A stretch of 64,000 bases of DNA from Pseudaminobacter sp040045035 (GCF_040045035.1 NZ_JBDZDS010000009.1:124001-188000); one strand, 5' to 3'; shown: positions 24,592-32,982, numbered from the stretch's first letter. Translations and numbers: made by a program. Notes: generated by a model not told the origin, from the letters alone.

Positions 24592-25373
24592 GGCTGCATG
24601 TCCGTGATCTGCTGGTCGTCGAGGCCGCTGAGCCGCGAGAAGGCCTCGCGGATGGTGTTCATGCCGGTGGCTCGCACCACCTCGACGACGTTGCCGGCGG
24701 CGACGAGACGGCCTTCGCGCAGCACCAGGACATGATCGCTGTCCTCGACCTCGTCGATCAGATGCGTGGCCCACAGCACGCCGATGCCTTCGGTCGCAAC
24801 CAGCTTGCGGATGGTGGCGAGAATGCCCGCGCGCGACTGGATGTCGAGCCCGACCGTTGCCTCGTCGAGCAGCAGCAGGGGCGGACGGTGCAGCATCGCC
24901 CGGGCGATCTCGATGCGGCGCATCTGGCCGCCCGAGAGGCTGCGCGCCTTGTCGTGCAGCCTGTCGCTCATGCCCACCTGCTGCAGTAGGTCCTCGATGC
25001 GCTCCCGCGCCTCGCGCGCGCCGATGCCGTGCAGCGACGCGTGGTAGGAGAGGTTCTGGTAGACGCTGAGGTCGAGATCGAGCGTGCGTGCCTGGAAGAC
25101 GATGCCGAGGCGTTTCAGCGCCTCGCCCGAGGCGCGGGCGACATCGTGCCCGAAGATACGGATCGAGCCGTCGCGCGTGTTGTAGAGGCGGCTGATCAGC
25201 GAGAACAGCGTCGTCTTGCCGGCTCCGTTGAGGCCGAGCAGCACGGTGAAGGTCGCCGGCGCGATGGCAAAGGACACGTCCGACAAAGCCCGCTTCGAAC
25301 CGTAGGAATAGCTGACCGCGGCGACTTCGAGGGCCGCCACGCCGCCATGTCCGTCGGTCTTCACGTGCTGCAA
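24588..25373 (-). CDS. ABC ATPase, PQQ-dehydrogenase-associated (LutE-like)
   Basis: A 261-aa ATPase. Walker A is GLNGAGKTTL, the signature loop RSLSGGQMRRIEIAR is intact, Walker B is LLLLDEATVGLD, and the switch His is in WATHL. The sequence belongs to the DrrA-like subgroup that pairs with ABC-2 permeases. It is placed before the permease with a four-base overlap. In lut operons the equivalent subunit energises a transporter needed for lanthanide-dependent methanol growth; the substrate here is inferred from that comparison and from xoxF nearby. Confidence 0.88.
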   Translation of the reverse strand: MQHVKTDGHGGVAALEVAAVSYSYGSKRALSDVSFAIAPATFTVLLGLNGAGKTTLFSLISRLYNTRDGSIRIFGHDVARASGEALKRLGIVFQARTLDLDLSVYQNLSYHASLHGIGAREARERIEDLLQQVGMSDRLHDKARSLSGGQMRRIEIARAMLHRPPLLLLDEATVGLDIQSRAGILATIRKLVATEGIGVLWATHLIDEVEDSDHVLVLREGRLVAAGNVVEVVRATGMNTIREAFSRLSGLDDQQITDMQP

Positions 25374-25432
25374 GCCGGATCGCTCCTTTGCGGCCTAACC
25401 ATAACGCCGGTTACCGGCCGGCCTCCATTGGC

Positions 25433-25888
25433 CTATTTGATGGTAATCGTGCCCTTCATGCCCTTGTCGGCCAGGTCCGGCACCGACCATGTGTAGGTGC
25501 CGGGCCGCACAGTGCTGAATTCGACCAGGATCGTGCCCGGCTTGTCGTACTCCAGCCAGGCCGGCCCGCCGTTCATGTGGATTTCGAGGCCGTTGACGAC
25601 GATCTGGTTCATCCAGACGTTCCGGAACAGGTCGGTGACGAATTTGTATTCCAGCCCGGTCCCTGAGCTGATCTTCCAGCGATAGCCCTGTCCGGCGAGA
25701 AGGTTGAAATCCTTCTGGTTGACCGCGAGGTTGTCTTCGGCCGTGCCAAGCATGAGCTCGGGCACCGTCTGGCTGGTGCGCGTGAGCTTGGGCTGTTCGT
25801 CGTCGTCCGTTTCTTGTGCGAGAACATGGGACGGCAGCAGTGCCGCGCCGGCCAGCGCTGCGAAAGCAACAGTGCGGTAGGCCTTCAT
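25433..25888 (-). CDS. Exported cupredoxin-like protein lacking copper ligands
   Basis: A 151-aa protein with a signal peptide (LPSHVLAQ) followed by an acidic stretch TDDDEQ. The C-terminal third looks like a cupredoxin: PGTYTWSVPD and then DKGMKGTITIK. Counting back from the Met, the cupredoxin Cys position is Trp and the His position is Leu; there is no Cys in the whole protein. Copper binding of the normal type is therefore unlikely. It lies between the ATPase and the beta-propeller genes, where lut operons encode exported proteins of unknown role (LutB/LutC). A metal-related periplasmic role is inference. Confidence 0.78.
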   Translation of the reverse strand: MKAYRTVAFAALAGAALLPSHVLAQETDDDEQPKLTRTSQTVPELMLGTAEDNLAVNQKDFNLLAGQGYRWKISSGTGLEYKFVTDLFRNVWMNQIVVNGLEIHMNGGPAWLEYDKPGTILVEFSTVRPGTYTWSVPDLADKGMKGTITIK

Positions 25889-25919
25889 TGTCGTCTCCTC
25901 CTGCTTGCTTCGAAATGCC

Positions 25920-26894
25920 TTACTTCGGCGACACCACCACGCCCCAGGGCAGCGTGCCGACGGTGACCGACTCGATCGGCTCGTCGCTGGCCACGTCGAT
26001 GAAGGTGATGTCGTTGGAAATGCCGTTGGTGCTGATGATCGTCTTCTGGTCGGGCGTGAAGGCGAGATGCCAGACCCGCTGGCCGACCAGCACGTATTTC
26101 TCCACCTGGTAGGTTTGCGTGTTGATCACCGCCACGCGGTTGGCGGGCCCGAGCGCGACATAGGCTTTCTTGCCATCGGCGGTGATGTTCACGCCGACCG
26201 GCTGGATGGCCTCGCTGCGCAGCCCCGGGATCTCGAAGGTGATCCTGTGCGTGACCTCGTGGGTTGCATTGTCGATGACCGAGACGGTGCCGCCGATCTC
26301 CGAGCTGACCCAGACCTCGGAGCCGTCCGGCTTGAACTCGGCGTAGCGCGGCCGGGCATCGACCAGCACATTGGCGATGATCTCATGCGACTGCGTGTCG
26401 ATGAAATGGGCCATGCTCGTCGTTTCCGACGTGTTGACCAGGGTCTTGCCATCGGGGCTGACACCCATGCCTTCCGGCTCGACGCCGACGGGTATCTCGG
26501 CCACCACCTTCTTCGTCGCCAGGTCGATGACGGTGACGAGATTGTCGTTCTCGTTGGCGACGTAGAGGACCTTGCCGTCCGGCGACAGCGTGAACAGTTC
26601 GGGGTCGGGGCCGGAGGGGAGGGTGCCCACGACCTGGAGCGTGCCGGTGTCGATCACCTGGATCGTGTCGTCATCGCTGGCGCACAGATAGATGAAGTTG
26701 CCATCGGGCGAGATGGTGATGCCGCGCGGGCGCTGGCCGACCGGCACTGTCTTGATCACCTTCATCGTCGTCGAATCCACGATGGTGATGGTGTTGTCCT
26801 TCTCGTTGGAGACATAGACCATGTAGGCCGAGGCCGGTGTGGCCAATAACCAGGTGGCCAGGGTGGCGGCCATGAGTGCCAGTTGTCTGCGCAT
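25920..26894 (-). CDS. PQQ-associated YVTN beta-propeller protein, periplasmic
   Basis: 324 residues with a signal peptide (LLATPASAYM) and about seven repeats of the YVTN/lactonase type, each with a VSNE-, VANE- or VALG-like strand followed by D-S/T and a GxxPxG turn. It matches the family annotated as PQQ-dependent catabolism-associated beta-propeller protein. Related propellers occur in ped and lut operons. A catalytic role is not evident; binding of protein or metal is more likely. It is 35 bases from the upstream binding-protein gene. The frame opens farther upstream but the signal peptide fixes the start. Confidence 0.88.
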   Translation of the reverse strand: MRRQLALMAATLATWLLATPASAYMVYVSNEKDNTITIVDSTTMKVIKTVPVGQRPRGITISPDGNFIYLCASDDDTIQVIDTGTLQVVGTLPSGPDPELFTLSPDGKVLYVANENDNLVTVIDLATKKVVAEIPVGVEPEGMGVSPDGKTLVNTSETTSMAHFIDTQSHEIIANVLVDARPRYAEFKPDGSEVWVSSEIGGTVSVIDNATHEVTHRITFEIPGLRSEAIQPVGVNITADGKKAYVALGPANRVAVINTQTYQVEKYVLVGQRVWHLAFTPDQKTIISTNGISNDITFIDVASDEPIESVTVGTLPWGVVVSPK

Positions 26895-26929
26895 CCGGAA
26901 CTCCCTCCCGGTTGTTCGTCGTTCCGTTC

Positions 26930-28177
26930 CTACTTCTTGAAGACGCATTTCGTTTCAGGCTGGTCGACGCCAAGCGTGTCGAGCTCGGAGACCTGGTGCA
27001 GGAACCCCGGCTGCGGCGAGGTGGAGACGACGATCTTGTCGTCGCCGAGGAAGATCGGCTGACGCAATTGCAGGTTCCAGGCGCGGAAGGTGAGCTTCTG
27101 GCCCTTGAAGGCGGCGATCGAGAACTGGTCGCTATGGAGATAGTCGCTGATCTTGCCGGGATCGCCGCTGTTGGTGCGGGTGGCGGCCTCGCCGATCGAG
27201 CGCACTGCGGTCCAGGCGTCCATGTCCTTGGACAGCATGTGGCGGCCGGCGCTCTTGTCGAAGCGGGTCTGCAGTTGCGAGCCGCCCCATTGCTCGCTCG
27301 CCGGATGCCACGAGGACGCCGTCAGTCCGGCGGTCCCGGCCACCACGCGCGGCAGCCAGGTGCGATAGGGCACATAGGTTCCGAACACCTCGCTCTCGTC
27401 GGCAACCAGCAGCACGTCGTGGTCGGGCAGGTCCTGCGTGAACACCGGCATCTGCTGCTGGATCTGGATGACGCCCGTGTCGGTGCGGCGTGCTGTGCCA
27501 GTGTCCATGAACTCCTTTTCGGCCAGGAGCTTGCCGCCGAAGCGTGTCGCCGCACGGCGCAGAGCGTCGGCGAAGAGATGGTCGTTGTCATGCGAGCCGT
27601 AGACCAGCACCCATCGCGGCCATTGCTTCCAGATCAGGTATTGCGCCAAGGCGTCGGCCAGCATGCTGCGCGTCGGCGCGACGTGGAAGACGTTCCACCG
27701 GCAATCCTCCTCGCGCAAGATGTCGTCGGGGGCGCCGACGTTGAAGAGCAGCACACCCTTGTCGCGGGCGATGTCGGCGATCGACAGCAACTGCTTGGCC
27801 GAAAGATCGGCAACCACATAGCGATCGCCCTTGGCGACCAGTTCGTCGAAGGCCGCAACGGCATCGGCATCCGGCTTGATCTCGGCGATGTCGAGATCGA
27901 ACTTCTGCTTGAGGAAGGACCCGGTGGTGTCGTTGTCGCTGATGCCGAGTTTCGCGCCGGCTATGCCTATATCCGTCGGCGGAACGTCGAGGAGCGACAG
28001 GGCTAGCTGCGGTTCGTAGGCGCGCAGATAGCCGATCCTGATTTCGGTCATCTGCTGCGGCGGCTTGGCCGGCTGGGCTTGCGGCTGCGCCTCCTCGGCG
28101 AGAGCCGGCAAAACATTGACGGCCGTCCAAAAAAGAACGATGAACATCCACAGAGAGTTCGGCACCATACTCTTCAT
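26930..28177 (-). CDS. PQQ-dehydrogenase-associated ABC substrate-binding protein (LutA-like)
   Basis: A 415-aa exported protein with a signal peptide (WTAVNVLPALAEE) and a Pro/Gln-rich linker. The fold is that of the Leu/Ile/Val-type binding proteins: EIRIGYLRAYEPQ, DRYVVADLSAKQL, WVLVYGSHDND. It fits the family named ABC transporter substrate-binding protein of the PQQ-dependent alcohol dehydrogenase system. It starts the operon 26930-23084 and corresponds by order to lutA. Ligand unknown; lanthanide complex or alcohol-related compounds are the leading guesses. Confidence 0.88.
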   Translation of the reverse strand: MKSMVPNSLWMFIVLFWTAVNVLPALAEEAQPQAQPAKPPQQMTEIRIGYLRAYEPQLALSLLDVPPTDIGIAGAKLGISDNDTTGSFLKQKFDLDIAEIKPDADAVAAFDELVAKGDRYVVADLSAKQLLSIADIARDKGVLLFNVGAPDDILREEDCRWNVFHVAPTRSMLADALAQYLIWKQWPRWVLVYGSHDNDHLFADALRRAATRFGGKLLAEKEFMDTGTARRTDTGVIQIQQQMPVFTQDLPDHDVLLVADESEVFGTYVPYRTWLPRVVAGTAGLTASSWHPASEQWGGSQLQTRFDKSAGRHMLSKDMDAWTAVRSIGEAATRTNSGDPGKISDYLHSDQFSIAAFKGQKLTFRAWNLQLRQPIFLGDDKIVVSTSPQPGFLHQVSELDTLGVDQPETKCVFKK

Positions 28178-28592
28178 AGTGACTCACCCATTGTCGCCCG
28201 GCCAAAGGTCGGGAGAAAGTGCTGCCAAGGTTCGGTGCCGAAATGAACTTAGCCCAGAGCCATATATTTTCAAAGGGCTCGAGCCAGGATTTCATCGTGG
28301 CTGGCGCAATTCATGTCGCAATTTCTCATGTTTTAAGGCGCTTCGGGAGGACCGCGCGCCAGTCGGTCCTCGTAAACCGCTTCGGCGGTTTTGCCCGCAA
28401 TGTCGGCGCGGACTATGCTGGAGACGTGGACAAGCTCGCACGGCCGATCGCAAACCCGAATGACCGCGCCGAGGAACGGCGCTATATCGAGGCCGGTGAC
28501 GCACGAAGAGACGAACATCTCGGCGGCATCGCTGGGTGTCCTGGCCGCCCATACTGTAACATACTGGCCTCGCGCCTGAAGGAATTGACGAA
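28178..28592. promoter_or_regulatory. Divergent gap between the lut-like operon and mfnB, with UUCG hairpin
   Basis: 415 bases between two operons pointing away from each other, so promoters for both should be here. At 28374-28392 AAACCGC and GCGGTTT enclose the tetraloop TTCG and are followed by T, a very stable hairpin of terminator type on the plus strand. If mfnB transcription starts upstream of it, it would act in the leader. Reading frames covering the gap have no ribosome site or family resemblance. Confidence 0.5.
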
Positions 28593-29786
28593 ATGACGAA
28601 AATGCTGGCGAGCGTGAACGGCGTCGAGGAGGCGGAGATCGCCCTTGCGGGCGGCGCCGACATCATCGACCTGAAGAACCCGAGGGCAGGGGCGCTCGGC
28701 GCGGCGACCACGGAGGTCATCCGACAGACGGTCGCGGCGGTCGGCGGCAGGCTGCCGGTCAGCGCCGTGGCCGGCGACCTGCCGATGCAGCCAGAGGTCA
28801 TCCGCGCCAAGGCGGAGGAGATCGCGGCCACGGGCGTCGACTACGTCAAGGTCGGCTTCTTCCCGTCGGATGACGCGGCCGCCTGTGCCGAAGCATTGGC
28901 GGAGCTTGCGGGGCGGACGAAACTGATCGGCGTTCTGTTCGCGGACCTCGAGCCGGACTTTGGCCTGCTGCCGGTTCTGGCTCGTCGCGGCTTCCACGGC
29001 GCCATGCTGGACACGGCCAAGAAGGATGGTCGCCGCCTACTCAACCACATTCCTCCCGAGCATCTGCCTTCTTTCGTCGAACGCTGCCGCTCGCACGAGC
29101 TTGCGGTCGGGCTGGCCGGCTCGCTGGAAGCACCCGACATTCCGCGCCTGCTGCCGATGATGCCCGACTTCCTCGGCTTCCGGGGCGCCCTGTGCGACCA
29201 GTCGCAGCGCACCGGCGCCATCGAGCTGGAGGCTGTCCGGCAGATCCGCGCTCTCATTCCCGACGCGCGGCCGGCCGGCGCCACCGCCAGCATCGACTAC
29301 CGGCTGCTCGCCGCGCGCGGTTATTCGCCCGGTGCGGCCGACCCGGCGTTCGGCACTGACAAGATCTTCGTGCGCGACTTCGTGCTGCCGGTGCAGATCG
29401 GCGCCTACAGCTTTGAGCACGGCCACACCCAGAAGGTGCGTTTCGACGTCGTGGCCGACGTGCTGCGTGTGACCCACGCGCCGGAAGACATGCGCCACGT
29501 CTTCTCCTACGACGTCATCATGGACGGGATCCGCGCCATTGTCGCACGCGGCCACGTCCAGCTTAGCGAGGCGCTGGCCGAGCAGGTGGCCGCGTTGGTG
29601 CTGGAAGATCCGCGGGTGATGCAGGTGACGGTGCGGGTGGAGAAGCTCGAGCTCGGGCCGGGCGGCGTCGGCGTCGAGATCGAGCGCAGGCGGGCGACGG
29701 AACGGGCACTGACACTGCGCCACGGCGCGGCCACAGGCGAGGGTGGCTTGGCGGCCGGCCGCGGCCAGAAGGGCACGTCTTCATGA
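28593..29786 (+). CDS. Fusion: MfnB-like furan synthase plus FolB-like aldolase domain
   Basis: 397 residues with two parts. Residues 1-240 are the MfnB (DUF556) family, (5-formylfuran-3-yl)methyl phosphate synthase, which makes the furan ring of methanofuran from two glyceraldehyde 3-phosphates. The residues expected from the archaeal enzyme are visible: Lys28 (DLKNPRAG), Lys86 (YVKVGFF), Asp140 and Lys143 or Lys144 (LDTAKKD). Residues about 255-370 match the dihydroneopterin aldolase/FolB fold (VRDFVLPVQIGAYSFEH). So one protein joins methanofuran and pterin synthesis. It overlaps the next gene (ATGA). The C-terminal 25 residues are low-complexity. Confidence 0.9.
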   Translation: MTKMLASVNGVEEAEIALAGGADIIDLKNPRAGALGAATTEVIRQTVAAVGGRLPVSAVAGDLPMQPEVIRAKAEEIAATGVDYVKVGFFPSDDAAACAEALAELAGRTKLIGVLFADLEPDFGLLPVLARRGFHGAMLDTAKKDGRRLLNHIPPEHLPSFVERCRSHELAVGLAGSLEAPDIPRLLPMMPDFLGFRGALCDQSQRTGAIELEAVRQIRALIPDARPAGATASIDYRLLAARGYSPGAADPAFGTDKIFVRDFVLPVQIGAYSFEHGHTQKVRFDVVADVLRVTHAPEDMRHVFSYDVIMDGIRAIVARGHVQLSEALAEQVAALVLEDPRVMQVTVRVEKLELGPGGVGVEIERRRATERALTLRHGAATGEGGLAAGRGQKGTSS

Positions 29787-30418
29787 GGCGAATTGTCGTC
29801 AAGCTTGGCGGCAGCACGGCCTATCATGCCGAAATGCGGGAGTGGGTCCGGGTGCTGGCCGAAGCGCCCGCACCGCTTGTCATCGTGCCGGGCGGGGGCC
29901 CCTTCGCCAACCGCGTGCGCGAGGCGCAGGCGCAGATGGGGTTCTCCGACGCCTCCGCTCACTTCATGGCGATCCTGGCCATGGAGCAGATGGCACTGGC
30001 CTTGCTCGACATGAACGAGCGGTTTTTGCCCGCACGCACGGTCGAGGAGATCGATGCGGCGCTGGCGCGTGGGGCGTCGCCGGTCTGGCTGCCCTCGCAG
30101 ATGTGCTACGCCGCGGCCGACATCGCGCAATCATGGGACGTGACCTCGGATTCGCTCGCGGCCTGGCTTGCAGGTCGCGTCGACGCCGAAGCGCTGCTTT
30201 TGATCAAGCAGACCGACACCTTCGAGGCGCAGGTCGACATCGGCGGTCTGGTGGCCGCCGGTTTCGTCGATCCGCTGCTGCCGACAATGCTGCCCTCGAC
30301 CACGGAGCTCTACCTGGCCGGACCGGGCTCGCTGGCGACGGTGTCTCAGCGTCTTGCTGCCGGCGGCATGCCGGGAACGGAGTTTGCCGCGCGCGCGGCG
30401 GAGAGAGGAGCGGCATAG
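29783..30418 (+). CDS. Amino-acid-kinase family protein, MfnE-like
   Basis: 211 residues of the amino acid kinase fold: the N-terminal VVKLGGSTAY and VIVPGGGPFANRVRE bind phosphate and nucleotide, and LLLIKQTDTFEA follows. In methanogens MfnE phosphorylates (5-aminomethyl-furan-3-yl)methyl phosphate to its diphosphate for coupling to tyramine-glutamate. The gene directly follows mfnB here, supporting the same role in methylofuran synthesis. I did not name it mfnE because bacterial homologues are little tested. Confidence 0.82.
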   Translation: MRRIVVKLGGSTAYHAEMREWVRVLAEAPAPLVIVPGGGPFANRVREAQAQMGFSDASAHFMAILAMEQMALALLDMNERFLPARTVEEIDAALARGASPVWLPSQMCYAAADIAQSWDVTSDSLAAWLAGRVDAEALLLIKQTDTFEAQVDIGGLVAAGFVDPLLPTMLPSTTELYLAGPGSLATVSQRLAAGGMPGTEFAARAAERGAA

Positions 30419-30420
30419 GC

Positions 30421-30972
30421 ATGGTCAAGTTGCACACGCCGCGCTGGGCATGGGTGCTGACCGGCTCCGGCCATTTCTTCACGGAGAGCTTTGCGCTCAT
30501 CCACCAACTCGAGCATTGCGACATCTTCGTCACCAAGGCGGCCGAGGAAGTGCTGCGCATGTACAAGCTGAAGCTCGAATTCCCCAAGACGATGCGGGTG
30601 ATCCACGACAAGACGGCGAGCTCCATTCCTGTCGGCGGCTTCTACCACGGGGTCTACCACACGGTGGTGATCGCCCCCGCTACCTCCAACACGGTGGCGA
30701 AATGCGTGCTCGGCATTTCCGACACCATCGCCACGAATGTCTATGCTCAGGCGGGCAAGTGCCGCGTGCCGTCGATCGTCTTTGCCTGCGACACCGCGCC
30801 GGAACTGGAAACCATGGCGCCGCACGGCATGGTCAAGGTCTATCCGCGCCCGATCGATCTCGAACATACCGAGCGGCTGAAGAGCTTCCACTACACCAAG
30901 GTCGTGGAATCGCTGGCCGATCTGGAGGCAGCCGTGGCCGCGCGCCGGGCCGAGCTGGCAAGCCATGGCTGA
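30421..30972 (+). CDS. Flavoprotein of the H4MPT operon, possible dihydromethanopterin reductase (DmrB-like)
   Basis: 183 residues of the flavoprotein/PPC-decarboxylase fold, with WAWVLTGSGHFFTES at the start, VVIAPATSNTVAKCVLGISD binding FMN, and VFACDTAP later. DmrB proteins in methanogens and Burkholderia reduce dihydromethanopterin with FMN, and this family is the best match by operon. An archaeoflavoprotein electron-carrier role is an alternative. Gap from the previous stop is two bases, and it overlaps the next gene by eight. The frame is open upstream; ATG 30421 was chosen. Confidence 0.8.
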   Translation: MVKLHTPRWAWVLTGSGHFFTESFALIHQLEHCDIFVTKAAEEVLRMYKLKLEFPKTMRVIHDKTASSIPVGGFYHGVYHTVVIAPATSNTVAKCVLGISDTIATNVYAQAGKCRVPSIVFACDTAPELETMAPHGMVKVYPRPIDLEHTERLKSFHYTKVVESLADLEAAVAARRAELASHG

Positions 30973-32362
30973 GCGGCTCGTCTTCCTCACCGGCCATCTC
31001 GCCAGGGCGCGGCTTGAGCGACTTCTGGCCGGGCTGGGGGAGACCGAGTTTTCCTGGGAGATCATCGACATCGGCGTGAAGGTTGCAGCGCTGATGACGG
31101 AGGAAATCATCAAGCGCCGGCTGAAGATGCCGGAAGGAACGGACCGCGTCATGGTGCCCGGCCGGTATCGCGGCGATCTCGATAGGCTGGCGGTGCATTT
31201 CAATGTGCCTTTCGTGCGCGGCCCGGACGAGATCGCGGATCTGCCGGCCTTCCTCGGCCGCGCGGGCGAGCCGCCGGACCTGTCGCGCCACGACATGCGC
31301 ATCTTCGCCGAAATCGTTGATGCGCCGATGCTTTCTATCGCCGGATTGCTGGCGCGGGCGCGTGTCCTGGTCGAGGCGGGTGCCGACGTGGTCGATCTCG
31401 GCTGCCTGCCCGAGACGCCGTTTCCGCTGCTGGGCGAGGCAGTGCGCGCGCTGAAGGCGGAGGGCATTTCGGTCAGCGTCGACTCGGCCAATATCGAGGA
31501 GCTGAAGACAGGAGCGGAGGCTGGCGCCGATTATCTCCTCAGCCTCAACGAGGAGACGCTGCCGCTCGCCTTCGACCATCCGGCGGTGCCGGTGCTGATC
31601 CCCTCGGTTCCCGGCGACCTGGATTCGCTCGGCCGTGCCATAGAGGCGGCAGAGCGCGCGGGCATCGCCTTCATCGCCGACCCGGTTCTCGACCCGATCC
31701 ATTTCGGCTTCGCGGCTTCGCTCGGCCGATTCATCGAGGCGCGGCGGCGCTGGCCGGGTATCGAGCTTCTGATGGGCACCGGCAACCTGACCGAACTGAC
31801 TGACGCCGACACTTCTGGCATCACCGCCGTGTTGGCCGGCCTGTGCTCGGAACTCGGCGTGCGCAATGTGCTGACCGTGCATGTGAGCCCGCACACGGTG
31901 CGCACGGTGGAGGAGCACGACCTTGCCCGCCGTATCCTCTATGCCGCCCGCGCCGATGGGGCGCTGCCGCGCGACTATCACCCCGGGCTGCTGCAGATCC
32001 ACGACCGCAAGCCCTATGCGGCGAGCCTGGAGGACATCGCGGCACTTGCCGCCGATGTGCGCGACGCCAATTTCCGCATCGTGACCGCGGAGGACGGCAT
32101 CCATATCTTCAACAGCAAGGGCCATGCCGTGGCGACGGACGCCTTCGAGCTGTTTCCGGGGCTCGGGGTCGAGAAGGATGGCGCGCATGCCTTCTATCTC
32201 GGCGCCGAGCTGATGAAGGCCGAGATCGCCTGGCGCCTTGGCAAGCGCTACGCTCAGGACGAGCCGCTGGCCTGGGGCGTGGCTGCACCCGCGCCGGAGG
32301 CCGATCGAACGCGGCTGGCCGAGGTCGGCCACACGCTAAAGGCCAAGAAGGAGGGCAGGTGA
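30965..32362 (+). CDS. Dihydropteroate-synthase-related protein (DUF6513), H4MPT pathway
   Basis: A 465-aa protein. The middle is a pterin-binding TIM barrel of the dihydropteroate synthase type: ARARVLVEAGADVVDLGCLPET, VSVDSAN and FIADPVLDP. The N-terminal 120 residues form a separate domain of unknown function (MAERLVFLTGHLARARLE). Such proteins recur in H4MPT gene clusters and probably join the pterin to an arylamine (the ribofuranosyl-aminobenzene unit), parallel to DHPS in folate synthesis. That role is inference from fold and context. Confidence 0.85.
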   Translation: MAERLVFLTGHLARARLERLLAGLGETEFSWEIIDIGVKVAALMTEEIIKRRLKMPEGTDRVMVPGRYRGDLDRLAVHFNVPFVRGPDEIADLPAFLGRAGEPPDLSRHDMRIFAEIVDAPMLSIAGLLARARVLVEAGADVVDLGCLPETPFPLLGEAVRALKAEGISVSVDSANIEELKTGAEAGADYLLSLNEETLPLAFDHPAVPVLIPSVPGDLDSLGRAIEAAERAGIAFIADPVLDPIHFGFAASLGRFIEARRRWPGIELLMGTGNLTELTDADTSGITAVLAGLCSELGVRNVLTVHVSPHTVRTVEEHDLARRILYAARADGALPRDYHPGLLQIHDRKPYAASLEDIAALAADVRDANFRIVTAEDGIHIFNSKGHAVATDAFELFPGLGVEKDGAHAFYLGAELMKAEIAWRLGKRYAQDEPLAWGVAAPAPEADRTRLAEVGHTLKAKKEGR

Positions 32363-32982
32363 TGCCTTACATCCGCGAGTCGATCATCACCACCGTGGAC
32401 AAAAGCGGCAAGGTGCATGTCGCGCCGCTCGGCATCATCGCCGAGAAGGACGGCTGGATCGTCGCGCCGTTCCGGCCCTCGGTCACGCTCGACAATCTGG
32501 CGCACGTGCCCTTCGCGGTCGCCAACTACACCGACGATGCCCGCATCTTCGCGGGCTGCCTGACCGGACGGAAGGACTGGGGTACCGTGCTGCTGGCGGG
32601 ATATCCGGTTCCGCGCCTCGAGGCGGCGCTGGCGCATTCGGTGCTCGAGGTGGTGCATGTCGAAGATGACGGCGTGCGCCCGCGCCATTTCTGCCGCGTG
32701 GTGGCGGAGGAGATGCACGCGCCCTTCACCGGCCTCAATCGGGCCAAGGCAGCGGTGCTGGAACTGGCTATCCTCGTCAGCCGGCTGGGCATGCTGCCGC
32801 GCGAGAAGATCGAGTCCGAGATCGCCTATCTCACCATCGCCATCGATAAGACCGCCGGCCCGGCCGAGAAGGAAGCCTGGGGCTGGTTGATGGAAAAGGT
32901 GACGGAGCATTTCGCCGCATTGGACGCCAAGGGGCGGGATGTGCACGCCCGGCCCGAAGGGAGCCTTCCTCCCGAAAGCTGA
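32362..32982 (+). CDS. DUF447 family protein, H4MPT pathway, function unknown
   Basis: 206 residues of the DUF447 family, whose fold resembles FMN-binding split barrels. The start IRESIITTVDKSGKVHVAPLG and the segment PFAVANYTDDARIFAG are typical. It occurs in H4MPT/methanofuran clusters of methylotrophs and in methanogens, but its reaction is not known to me. Translation is coupled to the preceding gene (TGATG). It ends the operon and is followed by a clear terminator at 33000-33032. Confidence 0.85.
   Translation: MPYIRESIITTVDKSGKVHVAPLGIIAEKDGWIVAPFRPSVTLDNLAHVPFAVANYTDDARIFAGCLTGRKDWGTVLLAGYPVPRLEAALAHSVLEVVHVEDDGVRPRHFCRVVAEEMHAPFTGLNRAKAAVLELAILVSRLGMLPREKIESEIAYLTIAIDKTAGPAEKEAWGWLMEKVTEHFAALDAKGRDVHARPEGSLPPES

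Noticed and set aside
26930..28177. Reading the binding protein as a general branched-chain amino acid transporter subunit
   Set aside because: There are no LivHMGF partners; the ABC-2 permease, propeller and PQQ context point to the PQQ-associated system.
28219..28596. Possible 125-aa plus-strand gene before mfnB
   Set aside because: It overlaps the mfnB start, has no good start site and crosses the terminator-like hairpin.
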